Below are positions 36,485-49,471 of a DNA stretch of 64,000 nt, piece by piece (the first letter of the stretch is position 1; every line of letters begins with the position of its first letter). Both the position numbers and the translations under genes were made by a program. The stretch lies in contig CM055613.1 of the NCBI GenBank assembly GCA_029379385.1, forward strand, positions 10,930,001 to 10,994,000, given 5' to 3'. The notes beneath the pieces were generated by a model, which saw only the letters and a list, made by a program, of their open reading frames with translations, was not told the origin of the DNA and searched no databases. This stretch comes from Quillaja saponaria (lineage: Eukaryota; Streptophyta; Magnoliopsida; Fabales; Quillajaceae).

Positions 36485-39400
36485 TTACCAGGACTTCTTT
36501 GATTTCGCTCGAAGATGGCCATTCAGGAAATGGAATAACGAACTTTTTTGCCCCCATTTCCACAATACTGGTGCCAGTACCCGTCTTCTCTTCTTATTAG
36601 TCTGTCTTCCTGGAGAAAAATAAAGAAAATCATAATCAACACTTCTGTAGAAGTATTAAATTTTGAACTCGCACTTTGGGATGTGAGGAGAAGGGAGGGA
36701 GGTTGTGAGAGTGATAATATTTGTTTTGTGTGTGTGTAGAGGGAGAGAAGTCCCCTAGTACGGTACAGTGACAATCCATATCTCCTTAAAGGAAAACAAC
36801 TCTTCCTCATTCCTCCCTGAACCCATTTCACTTGGACAATATTATAGGTTCTCTTTTCTATCACTTCAAATCTTATCTTTTGTCATGAAAAGAAAACTAA
36901 TCAAAATAATTGGAAACTTCAAGTTTGTTGGACAAAAGTCAGAGAGTTACTCACTTTTGTTTCCAAGAGAGTAGTAGATTCCCCACTGTGATCGCAAATT
37001 TGTAAAACTGGATCCCAGGGTAGGCCAGAAGTTCATCTGAATCTTGAGGACATCCAGAACAGTTTTCAGACCAGCTTTAGAAGGCAAATTCTTGTCCAAT
37101 TCGCATTTTGGACTTTCACCCAACAATACCTTTTCATTAGATGACAAGACAGAAACATAATTCATTATTCACTAAACCAACCAAAAGAATACAGGAAAAT
37201 GTGCTTGATATTCAGCAGCAGATTTGTATAAGATAGATTGTCCTATTCATGTCAGCTGTCACAGACCTATATGACCTCCCGAAAGAACAACCCTACCCCA
37301 AACAAATTGTAGCTAGTAGTTAATATTTGACTCGTTAAATTTGATTGTGGTCATAATGAGAGAAAAAGAATAACACAACCTGAGCAGGGATATCACCGTC
37401 TTAATAAATGTGGCAAAAGAATCACCTTAATTACTGCAGTGGCAGATGATGATATTGAACGGAGATTATAGCTGCAAATACAGACCTGCATCAAATAGGT
37501 TCAAAAAATACAGCCTAATAAAAAACAAGGGCCATAAACACACAACACAAACCCGCCCTCAAGAGTGACAAGCAACTTTCCACTAGAAATGGCATTCAAC
37601 ATGTGTGTCATCTGTGCATAACCATCAGGAGTAACCTATATCAACAAAAATCACCATATTGAATGTAAGGAACAATCAAAAATTGAAATGCCAATGACCA
37701 AATAAAAACAAAATTACAACCACCTCAGTGCTCAAGCTTGATTTGTTACAATGTTTAAGCATTGAACCTTGCTAATTTTTTTACTTTTTATTTTTGCTAA
37801 AAACCATTTTAATTTTCAATCACAAAAAGTTGCAGGTAACTACAAAGGGAAAAAGCTTATTACAAAAATAATAGTTTAGCACAGCTGTTTAGGTTCTTTA
37901 TATTGCAATTTGATGTAGCTCATTGTGTAGTTTGACAAAATATTGTCTAGCCAACACTGCCAATAATGCTTGCCCGTGTGACATAGAAGGGAACTGGCAA
38001 TATAGGAAAAAGACTCGGTTAATAAACAAAAATCATTACATCACAGCATCCTAAGGGATCACCCCTTGCAGCATCAAATCCTGCTGATATGATGGTGAAA
38101 TCAGGAGCGAACTCGGAAGCTGCAATAACATGTTAAAAACCCATCAAACAGAATATTCATGTTAGAAAGGTCAAATATAACTAGATAATGAAATGGATCA
38201 GAGTAATACTAACCTATTGGAAGCACAACATGCTGAAAGGCGAAAAAATAGTCATTATCACCAACTCCTCCACGACTCCAGGGAATATTCACACAGTATC
38301 CTTCTGCGCCCATTCTACCAACCTGAACAAATAATAATATCACTAACAACTGCTCATAGCCAAAATACATACTATTAAATAGAACTATAAATATGATTTA
38401 TTAGAAACCACGTTCAATATCGTGTAACTAAAAACAATACTTCTGCAGCAACTCAATACTTGCGATCCAAATATCACAGGTATGTTTCGTATTTCACCCT
38501 AATACTCTTCACTACATAAAAATATCATATTTCCACTAATACCAGACCAAAAGGCACCTGGCTGAGTAGGCCAGCAGCAGCAGTTTATTGAAAAATTCTC
38601 TTCAATCAAGTACCTCATCGGCAGCTCCAGTACCAGGATAGAACTTTCCTCCCTCATGTCTGTGCAACGATATATACAAGACCTACAGAGCAGATCAAAC
38701 CTGTCAGCAGAAACCAGTACATAAAACTAGAAATATTAATTTTCCAGTATCCCAATAAAAAATTCAACACAAACCTTGTGGGAAACTTATCAGGGGATAA
38801 GTTAGTCCATTGTCAGATTTCAAAACGTAATGAACAATTTTACCACATCATTCATTGGCTAAAATAACTTTTGTGATTGCCATTAAAAACTCATGAAATC
38901 TTTCAATATTAACATCAATGTTATAATTGCTGTTTTCTTCCCAGTTAAAAATGGTTTGAAATAGCAATAACATATAGCAGTGGACATAACAACTACTTTT
39001 CGTCAGAGGCTCAGAAAATCCAAAAAAACATACCAATACACTACCTCCAAGAAAGCATTCACTATAAACTAGTAAGCTAAAAATGATGCACATAAGAGAT
39101 AAAACAAATATGACCACGAAGCTCACCGATTTGCTATTCTCAAAAATCTCCTGTGTGCCATTCCCGTGATGAACATCCTGCGATAGATAATCAACTTATT
39201 CATTTGACACTGCAAAAGTTCCATAAGATACATCCTTGGGGAAAACAAGGGAGAGGGGCCTACAGTTAAACACACTAAAAGCATATATCAAGTGCAAAAG
39301 TCACATAAAGCATTAACTTATGATTAAAGTATTGACATTACCCAATCGACAATTAGCACCTTCCTAGCCCCTGCAACCTGAGCAGCTAATGCAGCCACAG

Positions 39401-42400
39401 CTGCATTATTGTGAAGGCAGAACCCCATGGCCTGTCTCACACCAGCATGATGTCCAGGAGGCCTAACCTGATTTAATTAACATATAGACATGTCAACCTT
39501 TTTTTTCTTTTTTTTGCTAGAAAGAAACTACAAAGATGTGTTTACTTAAAAAAGAACAATCTCAAATAATTTCTTGCACTTAGACAACAGTTAGTAAGAA
39601 GCTACAGTGTATAAACTAGTCATACCAGAGCAAAACCGTTTTTGGCATGTCCAGAGACAATTTCTGAAGCAAGATCAGCACATAAACCAGCTGCAAGCCT
39701 AGCAGCACGTGCTGAATGCTCATTAGCATATGTGTCAGGCGTAAAATAGCTGCAATCAGGTATGATTAATTTATCACAAACCCTATGTCAAGTCAATATC
39801 TACATACCCAACTAAAGGCATAAATGTAATTTACTCAGAAATTTTATCTTATGATCAGCAAGTGGGGGAAGGCGATTGCTAATTGTAAGAGTTTTTGGAC
39901 TCCGGGTGGGAGACTCTAGTGAACCTTCGATTTTACCTTCACATTTGCTTTCTTCCTGCCTTAAAATCTATATATGCTTGAAGGTAAATGTTTACTTACT
40001 TTATTTGCTTTTACTTTTTCGAATTCATCTCATTTCTCAATAGAAATATCTTTCTTGAAAATATGTAAGCATATGGGAAAAGTTTAATTAACTTCATCAT
40101 CAGAACCAGCCTTTCTTTAACGCACAAAACAACTTTTTTTTTTTCTTTTTTTTTTTTTAAACCTTGTCACACAGACACACATGCATGATTTGACCAAGAA
40201 AACATCAGGACTTGTTCTGCTCAAAGACATGTCAACTTAAACGAAAACAACCTTTCTAAATCCCAAAAGTGCAAATTACAAACCAAGGGAAACAAGAGAG
40301 AAAAAGAGAGGGAGAGAGAGCAATTAGCATACCTAGAGATTATGTTGCTTGTAACTTCAACAGATTCAACATGATCCAAAGAATGTACCTTTAATTCCAA
40401 TATCAGAATAGATTTCAGTTATGTTCATAAACTCCTTAAATTTTGTCTAAGGGAGAACTTTGCTAGCAAAGCTCGCCTACAATTATTTTATGATGACAGA
40501 AGCAGAAGATACGTTTCTCAAAGGCCAGCTCAGCCAGAGACATTTATTAATCTAGAATATTTTATTAACTATCAAGCTAGTCACTTTACATATGCATCCA
40601 AGATATTTAAATATTTAACTAATCACACAAAAGAAGCCTCCAAAGTATGGATAGGGTAGTTACCATCTGAAGTTCTTCTCTTGTAATTTCTCTAGAAGGA
40701 ACTGGACAGCATTTTCCAGGAAATATACCTGCAGAATTAAGTTTATCAATTTCCTACAAAAATAATGGAGTTGACTACCAATGCAAGAAGAGATACTGCA
40801 GGCAGTCCAGAATATTGTAAATTCTCAACTTGACAAAAGCATGGTTCCAAACCAAAAAGAAACACATGTACCAGCTGTAGCAAGACTAGCAGCTATAGCT
40901 CGAAGACGATCTGGTCTTTCAGGGTGTGGGTGGGACTTCATTTCCACCTATAGCAAAGCAACCACCACAATATGACAAACAAAAATTTGCAATTTCCAGC
41001 AAAAACCATATAAAAAACAGATAACACTTCAATTAGTAGTCCTAAAGGAAGCCTAGTTTCAAATTCAATGAAGCAGTTATGGTTGACAATGGCTTGTGCA
41101 ACAAAAATTCTTTCCAATGAGAAAAAGTAGCTCCTATCAATAGGGTATGAGGGGGCTCAGTTGGACAGAAAACATATGTACATAAATGTGAGAACTTAGC
41201 TTACATTCTAATTGACACAGAAGTAAAGTCAATAAATATTACAGTAGGAATTAATTGCAGGTACTCATCTAACCAATTATTTTGATTCTAGAGGACCTAA
41301 TAATAAGACGTAAGTTTTGAATGGCTAAAAGAATTCCCATCTGGGTTCTGCATGTTTATTAACAGATGTGCTGAAGCACTTAGCATTACAGATTCTCTTT
41401 ACCCTAACCGTATGTGACAAATAAATTTTTTAAAAATATCATACTTTAATCATAAAATAATGATACGATTTTAATAAAATACTAAATATAATCTTTCGGG
41501 TTTGATGTTTTAAATATGTAACGTGATGTAATTTAAATCCCTCGATAAAAATTGAATTTTTCTAAATTGTTCATTCAGAAGTCTAATTGATATCAATTTT
41601 CTATGATGAAACGGATGGATGTATCACAAATTCACTACTGACTAGTAGTTTTAAAAAATTTCGGCAATAAAACGTGGAATTTAAATAACATAAAAAGTTA
41701 AAGAACATGTTGAGAAGCAGAAACATACTTCCGAATGTAGCAACATTCTCTCATCAAAACCAATTACTGTGGAACTTTTAGAAGCAGAATTTTGTGGGCC
41801 AATGCCTACAAATATTAGGACCAGAAAAGGATGATGAATCATTTATGCTTGAAGAGAATATTCATGAATGCATCATAATCATACTAATGAGCATAAGTAT
41901 AAAATATTAAATATGGAAAAAAAAATCAAGGATTTTAAAACAGCAATTTTAGATTAAAGAAAATCATATGAAATCATTATATTTTTAAAATTAACAAGAC
42001 CATAGATTTTACAACAATGTCTAGAAAGTTGAGCATTAAATGGGTGATATCTCATCGATATCACCCATTTTAAAAATTAATGAAAGTGTGATGTCTCTTT
42101 GTATCATAAAAAACTTGGCAGATGAGAATCAGTAGTTGAAATCTTATGTAATTATCAGGATCTATCCAACTCGTTGCAAATACTAGATACCAGAACCAAC
42201 TGCACACCTGCAACATTTTCAGTTGCATATATCCATGCCCACTCAAATATAATAGGAAGAAAGAAACTCATGCCCCATAATAATAATGATTACAGATAAG
42301 CAAAATAAGATGACATTAAATAATAAGACAACTAATGCCCTTGAGCTAATGAGTCCAGAATCATTCATCAACATTCAAGATTTATAAACTTCGGTTAAAT

Positions 42401-43346
42401 TTTTCTGGAATCATTCTTGGCCATTATGCGCTACAACTGGTGCAATTAAGTGAAAACCTCATACAAGAATTTGTTTTAAAGAAAACACTTCCACATTGAT
42501 GATAACCATATCAGACAAACTTTATAAGCCAAAGACATGTATGATGTATCCACCTTGTCTGCCTTCCCTTTCAAACTCAGTAGGATCTACAGCCTTCACA
42601 AAGGGAGATGCAAAAAACCCATGCCTTAAGATTCCAGAATCCTTGTGTTCCCCACATATCTACGTGTAAAAGAGCAATAAAATTATCCACTATTTTTTTA
42701 TGATAGGAATAATTAATAAAGTACCCAATGCTGAATCATTTATCAGCATTGCTTACTATCCAACAAAAGATAATTGCAAACCAAATAAGGCACCGCAAAA
42801 ATAAGAATGTGATATCGAAAACAAAGATAAACTGTAAGCATACATCACAAAGAATGACGCTGTCCAGGTTAACCATAGTACAGTTGGTGCAGAACCACTT
42901 CATAATTTCCACGCACTTCTGTAAGGGCTCCCAATCACTATCATCGTCGTCGTCGTCCACCATTTCTTGCCAATACATATCTTCCAAAGTCATTTCTTTT
43001 TGCTGCCTGGCCTGTTTCTGAGACAGCATTCGCATAATTAACCATTTATAAGCTATAATCCATAGAATCAGAATAACTAAATAAATAAGATGTGACTGTG
43101 AGTACTACGACTATGTTTTCAGCTTACACATACAACTTCAGACTGCACATTTGCTTTATGACCATCTGATGCATCTCCGGAATTGCCATCACAACAAGGT
43201 CTACCAATACCAATGTTTCCATCAGAACCCAAGTTTACAACTCTTCCATTAAATCCTTGAGAATGAACCCCATCCTTTTGTTTCTGAAGACTGTTTTCAG
43301 CTTCCCCATTTCTTAGACGACTCGTTTTAAGTGATTCAGTAGCCAT
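36485..43346 (-). CDS. HDA15: HDA15-type histone deacetylase with RanBP2 zinc finger, complete, 17 coding exons
   Basis: Class II RPD3/HDA1 histone deacetylase; Arabidopsis HDA15 acts with PIF factors to repress chlorophyll and light-regulated genes in the nucleus. Coding exons: 43346-43128, 43017-42844, 42659-42554, 41805-41729, 40947-40872, 40728-40664, 40388-40333, 39749-39626, 39467-39342, 39177-39127, 38682-38614, 38322-38214, 38119-38040, 37635-37553, 37471-37426, 37129-36955, 36609-36485. They total 1761 nt, 586 aa, with phase kept throughout. A RanBP2 zinc finger has C116-x2-C119-x10-C130-x2-C133 after an acidic six-Asp run (94-99). Deacetylase residues seen: RPPGHHAG with H305/H306, zinc ligands D342 and H344 in DVHHGNG, D433 in [11 protein letters not shown], and Y473 in EGGY. 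The end is basic (KKRRR), like a nuclear signal. The acceptor of exon 16 (TGAAAAG) is weak. A 5' UTR intron with donor near 43694 is likely. Confidence 0.94.
42038..42070. repeat. Perfect 14-bp hairpin in an HDA15 intron
   Basis: AAATGGGTGATATC (42038-42051) is followed by a 5-nt loop and then its exact reverse complement (42057-42070). It lies in the intron between coding exons 3 and 4 of the HDA15-type gene. No function is assigned. Confidence 0.85.
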
Positions 43347-46300
43347 GAATTCGTATGAAGTCTTTAAGTCAGTAGCTTTCTTTCATAATCACCCAATCAT
43401 AATCCAACACTGTTTAAAGAAACAATATGCACATACTTAAACAAACAAACAAGTACTTAATTAGTAGATACCATAAGTGATAAGAGAAAAAGGAATCAAA
43501 ACATTTCCCGCATGCAAAATCAGAGAGAAAATGAGCGAGGATGGAAACACCATATGTTAACTGGTTTCCCAAGACACACAATGAGTTGAAAAGAAAGTGG
43601 GTACCATTAGAAGTGTTACAGTGGTGAGATCTGAGCATAGATTCGATCGTCTCTACAAATTTCGAAGAGAAGCACAGACAGAGAAGAGAGCTTACCGAAC
43701 ATAGAAAAGAGGTGAAAGCTCTGTAAAATTTTCTCCGGCGTCGCCGCCGCTTCGGGGCTTGGGGCAGGAAAGGGAAATCAAAACCCAAATAATTTTCAGA
43801 AGGAAAAGTCACGCGCAGAGGACAAGTCCACCCGAAGTTTATAAGACCCTATTCGCGTGTACGGGAAATGGGAGAGGACTTGAGCAGAGGGTATCACTAT
43901 AAACCAATGTTTCAAAAAAAATAAAATAAAATCCAACCGAAAGAATATTTATTTCTAAGTCAGTAATTTAATATTAATTGAACGGATAGTATAAATACAA
44001 TTTAATTTAATATTTATAATATTATGTCTGTAATAATTATTTTAAGAATCAACAGTGATAATTTTAAATTTATTTAACTTAAAAAATATTATATACTAAT
44101 TAGTGTAATTTAATTATGTATGATACGTTTTGAAATTTTATTTAACCTTTTAAGTGTATGTGAATGCATATTAATATTTTGATTGATTAAAATATTGATA
44201 ATATAATTCAATTTTGATTTTTTAGTTTATAAGAAAGCAAATTTATAAAAATTGATCTAACCACTAAAATCATTTACTAGTCATTTGGTTCTCCGGATTA
44301 TTTAAATTTTCACTAATTTTATAGTGCTCAACTACCAAAACGGTTTTATAATCTAAAACGATCTGACATGCAATTCGAATGATTGTGCAATTGGTCCAAC
44401 CATCTAAGTCATATTGATTTTTAAATCATTGATATTAAGATTCAACGAAGACAAAATACGAGTATAGTAAAAATTTCATGCTTTATTTTGTTTAATATAT
44501 GTGAAAATATTATTGTTTTTGAGAGATTAGTCAAAGAAATAGGTAAATTATAAGAATAGTATAACAATTATAAAATTATACCCCCTAATATATTGTATAA
44601 TCATATACTTTACATTTTATACAATACAACAAACGAGCCCAAACATATAAAAATCTAAAAATTAGAAAAATTAATATTTTTCTTTCTAGAATTATGAAAA
44701 CTTAATGGTGTTATAAGATAATTCTAAAAATATAATAAAAAATCATACGCTTATCTTAAAAGTATCAAGAACCATATTCTTCAGTTTTCTCTTTTCAAAT
44801 GAGTTGTGAATATCTACTCTCTCATTCCCTTAATTTATTTTTCTAAATTTATTCCTTCACATTTTAAATTTCTCAAATTAAGAGAAATAATGATATGTAA
44901 ATAAATTTCTCAATTTTATTTTTAGTTCATTTTCTCAATTATTTTTAATATTTTAGTTAAAAAAATTAAAAATTCACCAAATTAAGAAAAATTATGATCC
45001 TTAAATTATTATTATTATTTTTGTCAATTCTCTTAATTTTACACATCATGATTTCTTAATTTGCATAATTCACTTTTTTCAAAAATAAAATAGTTGACTA
45101 AAAAAGAAAAGTAAGTGATCTATATCACTAATTTTAAATATATTATTAAACTTATATATTTTTAAGGATCTATTAATGAAGGAGTTCAAAATACTTGTAT
45201 ATTAGTTAGCTTTCTAAAAATACAAAAAAAAAATACAAAAAAAAAAAAGGAAAGCAATTGGGTTGGGTAAGGTCTTAAGTCTTTTGATATGCGAATCACT
45301 ATGGATCACTAAAATGCTTAGATTAATGTTGGGTTAGGTCGGGTCCAAAGATTTGACTCGTTCCGCTCTATTGTTATCACTATCTTTATTCAATAAATGT
45401 CAGTTTCATTAGTGAGTCTAGAATAAATAGATTTGTATAATTCAATTCATTCTAAATAAATTTTAGTTAAATTGTTATGTTTAGAATGTTTAGTGCATAG
45501 TAATTCAAGTCATTGGTAAATCATATTTTTATAATTTTTATCATAATAGGTGAGATTTATGAAAACAAATTCATTTCAATTTCACAAATTCATGCCTACT
45601 GCTATTTTTCTGCTCATGTAACACAATGACAAAATAAAAGTAATAGTAATCTTATTAAAACATTAAACTGAATTGAATTCTTAGTTTTATTTTTAATCCA
45701 AACAATATAATTTGATTGAATCAATTAGATTTTATGAAATTATTTCAAACTTATCCATAAGTACAAAGATTAAAACTTCATCTCAAGTCTAAACCAATTT
45801 TGGTTGACTGAATAAACTCCAATATATAAATGGCATTTGCATATCATCAAAGTAAATACTAATTAATAGAAAAGTAAGAAAAATATTTGTCTGTCTTGCA
45901 GTTTTTTTTTTTTTTTTTTTTCCCAATATGAGACAGTTCCTTTTAATTTGCGTTATTAGGCACCATCACATCGATTGGTTAGAAAGGCTATTTCACTACG
46001 TTCCAAGACCTGCAACTCTCCTAGGGGATAACTTCCTAGGTAAATATATTGTATTTTAGAGGATAAAAGTGAGAAAATGAAAGACAAGCTCAGATATATA
46101 TATTTGGTGATCATGATTACATCCAATAAGGAACTTTCGATAAAATTTAATTTCTTACAATTATGAAATATTTTTTATAAAATATTATCTTGAACGTTAT
46201 ACCAATTTGTTAATAATTTTTTTTTAATTTTATAACAAATCTCATCACTTATGGCCTCATTTATTTTATTTAATAAAAATAAATATTTTATACACGAGAA

Positions 46301-46929
46301 TTACCATCTTGCATATTATGTAAACACATCCTATTTATATTATTAAAACATCCAAACAAGTGAAATAGTGTTCCGTCAAATTCACCTCTACGCTCCACCT
46401 TTATTTTCTGAGCCTCCTTCGCTGTTTGATGATGCTTTTGGAGTAGTTTGCCTTGTCTACCTTAGTTTATTTTCTTTGGGAAGTGAATCCCCCATTTTGT
46501 AATAAAAAAACAGGTATACAAACATTTCCAGAGTACAATACACATTACATTTGCATTGCATTAGATAAAAGATGAACAATTCCCTGCTTTCTTTTCGATA
46601 ACATGTTTTCCTCTCTATTCTCTAACTAGTAATAACTTGGGTTTGTACTCAAATCAGTTTGATGAAAATAACCATTTCCACCCAAGGTACACACAGGACA
46701 AACCTCGGCAAAAATTATGCAACAGAAAAAGATCAAACTTGGATAATAACACAGAAGGAACCAAAAAAAACCACAAAATATAAGTTCGCTTCCAGAAGAA
46801 GAAAACTGGATCATGGTTTTTGCAACACATACTTCATTGCCAGCTTCCTTTTCGAGAAAATGAAGTTTAAGTGGAAAATATACTATAAAACAAGTAGCTT
46901 CCCTCTGTAGTTGAATAGTTTCAAGCTTC
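43347..46929. other. HDA15 leader/promoter, then AT-rich intergenic DNA
   Basis: Bases 43347-43860 hold the 5' leader and promoter of the minus-strand HDA15-type gene; a donor-like CG|GTAAGC on the minus strand near 43694 suggests a leader intron. From 43900 to about 46300 the DNA is strongly AT-rich, with poly-A/T runs (45225-45250, 45902-45922) and no coding signal. Bases 46500-46929 likely include the 3' UTR of the DVL peptide gene. Two overlapping opposite-strand frames near 46630-46930 show no family resemblance. Confidence 0.4.
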
Positions 46930-47067
46930 TTAATCATGCCAGCAAAGAAGCATTACGATACATCTTCTAAGTATATACAACCTACCCTTACCTTGTTTGA
47001 TAAACCCACTCATTCCTTTGCATGAAATCTTTCTCTTTGATCCAATACTGGCACACTCCAACTTCAT
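46930..47067 (-). CDS. DVL/ROT4 (DEVIL/ROTUNDIFOLIA) small polypeptide, 45 aa
   Basis: Single-exon gene for a plant-specific small polypeptide. DVL/ROT4 members are plasma-membrane-associated peptides that, when over-expressed, shorten organs by limiting cell proliferation along the long axis. The frame runs from ATG (47067-47065) to TAA (46932-46930). The N-terminus is variable and basic (MKLECASIGSKRKISC); the C-terminal half carries the family hallmark GRLYILRRCIVMLLCWHD, including the conserved RRC and CWHD residues. The upstream frame is closed by a TAG before any other ATG, so this start is decided. The length is typical of short DVL members. It is below the usual ORF length cut-off and easily missed. 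It has its own AT-rich flanks and no overlap with another gene. The functional role of this copy is inferred from the family. Confidence 0.92.
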   Translation of the reverse strand: MKLECASIGSKRKISCKGMSGFIKQGKGRLYILRRCIVMLLCWHD

Positions 47068-47806
47068 CTTCTCTCCAACTATGGGGTACTTCTTTTTTTC
47101 CCGTTGCTCTTTAATTCGTAATAATAAAATCAGTAAAAGCTTGCTGTGCTAGCTATGATCTTCAACCTTCCAAGTAGATCATTTTTGGACTTTGGTTGAA
47201 TGGCAGTGAGGTTCAACTTGAAGAAATTAATGATTTGAGAAAAATGAAGAGAGAAAGAAAGTTGTGGCTTCATATATGGAGGTGGGAGGTTGGAGTGTAT
47301 TGGTCAGTAAATATCTAAACGCGGGGATTCAAGTATGTGACGTCTCTATTAACTATTAAGATAACCCCCTTAGGATTGTAACCTTACAATGTACTATACT
47401 TTTGGGCCCCAACCCAAGTGGCATCCAATAAATAAGGTACAACATTACATTTACATTTAGAGTGGATTTGCATTTTAGATTGCTCCGACAGGATTTGGAT
47501 GCGTTTGGATACCCGATTTGCAAATTAAACTAATCATAATATATTCTAATTTGAATCAAATTAACAATCTATTTGAGTTGGTCAACAAAATCAATTTATC
47601 TTCTCATAAACAAATTAACGACAATGTCCTCAGTATTTAAATACTATTACGCTTTCTAAGCCAATCTCAATAATTATTCTCCGTTTATTAAAATAAATTC
47701 ATGTAAATAAATAAATTCACCATTTAAATTCAATAAACGTATGTAAAAAAAATTAAATTCCAATCCAAAAGGATAATTTACAATTTTTTGTTTTAGAATT
47801 TCTCTT
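47068..47806. promoter_or_regulatory. Upstream region of the DVL gene
   Basis: The 5' leader and promoter of the minus-strand peptide gene should lie here. A TATA-like CATATATGAAG on the minus strand occurs at about 47270-47280, roughly 200 bp upstream of the ATG. A short purine-rich stretch follows it in the leader. Beyond 47400 the DNA is AT-rich and featureless up to the fold-back element. Confidence 0.35.
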
Positions 47807-49471
47807 ATTGTCACAACTAATTTCTTTAGGGCCACATCCTATTAGTTGGCATATGTTTCTATTTTTCTAAAATATCCTATTTATTTTACTTGACTTATCT
47901 TGTTAATTAATATTTATTATTTCTCTTTCCTATGTCTAATTTTTATTAGCCTCTTTGTTTTTACTATACTATTTTTCTTAAACACTATACTATTTTTCCT
48001 AAACTTATCAACTTTTTTCATTTGTACGTCTATTTCTGCTTTACTTACCAAAAACCTTATTCCTGTAAAACTCTTAAATTAGGTATTTCACCTTTTATTA
48101 TTTATCTTTTCTATTTCGATTTTTATTAGGCTTTTTAATTTTTTTACTGGACTATTTTTCTTAAACTTTTCAACCGTATTTGTTTTCAACTCACCTTAAA
48201 TTAAAAGTCTCATATATTTCCTAACCAAAAAAAAAAAATGTCTAATATATATATTTTTTTCAATTATTTTCTTTTTACTCCATACAATTGTTTCTCTCTA
48301 CATTTTTTTCTTAAATTATATTTTTAAAATAAAAAATTTTGATTTTTTTTTTGTTAAAATAAAATATTTATGTATTCTTTTTTTCTTAGAGTAACTAATG
48401 TTGTATATAAATTTTGTAATATTAATTTTAAGTTTTTCTTATTAAGATTGTATTCTAATAATAAAATCAAATTCACCAAAAAACTAAAAATAAATTCAAA
48501 TAATAATTAGTGAAAAATATAGAAGGGAAATAGATCTTAGAATATAATTCTTGAAATTCCTGACATAATTGTGAAAATCTATTTTGCAATAGTTGTAATT
48601 ATTTTTTAAATTTCAACTCAAATCCATTTAATAATTTCATATTTTCAGTTAACAAAAAGATTGAAGGAACTTCATAAAACAATTTTCACCATACATTCAA
48701 TGACTCAAGAAAAAAATGAACAAGAACATGAAATTGTGCTATTAATATTCTAAATTTTAAAGCATCATCACAAAATAGTATTACAAAACTACTATCTTTA
48801 TATATGTAAATAAGACAAATATCTCTTTGTCCACCTATGATTTAAATTATTTTTAGTTTTTACAATAACAAATTATCAAAGTATGGTATTTCTCACTAGC
48901 ATTTGTCTTAGTTACTATAAAAGATAAAATAAAATAAAAAGACCTAAATATTTTATTTTAATAAAAAAAATTAACTTAAAAATATAATTTACGAGAAAAA
49001 TGTAGAGAGAAAAAATTATATGGAGTAAAAAGAAAATAATTGAAAAAAAATATATTAGACCTTTTTTTTTTTGTTGGGAAAAATATGTTAGACTTTTAAG
49101 GTAAATTGAAAACAAATACAAAAAAAGTTGAAGAGTTTAGGAAATGTAGTTCAATAAAAAATTAAAAAGCCTAATAAAATAAAACTAAAAAAGAGAAATA
49201 ATAGAAGGTAAAATACATGATTTAAGAGTTTTACAAGAATACGATTTTTGATAAACAAAGCATAATTATATGTACAAATGAAAAAAGTTAAAGAGTTTAC
49301 AAAAAGTAGTCTAGTAAAAACAAAAAGCTTAATAAAAATTAGGCATAAGAAACAGAAATAATAAATATTAATTAACAAGATAAATCAAATCAAAAAATAG
49401 GGATGTTTAAGAAAAAGATAAACTCATATCAATTAATAAGCTGTGGTCCTAAAAAAATTGGTTGTGACAAT
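47807..49471. mobile_element. 1.67-kb fold-back element with about 580-600-bp inverted arms
   Basis: The left arm (47807 to about 48410) begins ATTGTCACAACTAATTTCTT and its imperfect reverse complement forms the right arm (about 48890-49471), ending in a GTTGTGACAAT sequence. The arms keep colinear similarity through several landmarks: TTAATTAATATTTATTATTTC, the TTTTCATTTGTAC region, TCTAATATAT and TTCAATTATTTTCTTTTTACTCCATA. Similar hydrophobic frames seen on opposite strands are just the two arms read outward-in. The 480-bp centre is AT-rich and non-coding. No clear target-site duplication was found at the ends, so the superfamily is open. The RNA would fold into a very long hairpin. Confidence 0.8.

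Noticed and set aside
36110..36864. Overlapping open frames of 111-128 aa on both strands
   Set aside because: They overlap the HDA15 terminal exon and its 3' UTR in other frames; the HDA15 frame with [15 protein letters not shown] fits the family.
47900..49378. Two similar hydrophobic frames on opposite strands, perhaps a paired small-membrane-protein system
   Set aside because: They are the two arms of the fold-back element; similarity follows from the inverted repeat, and poly-T codons give the hydrophobic look.
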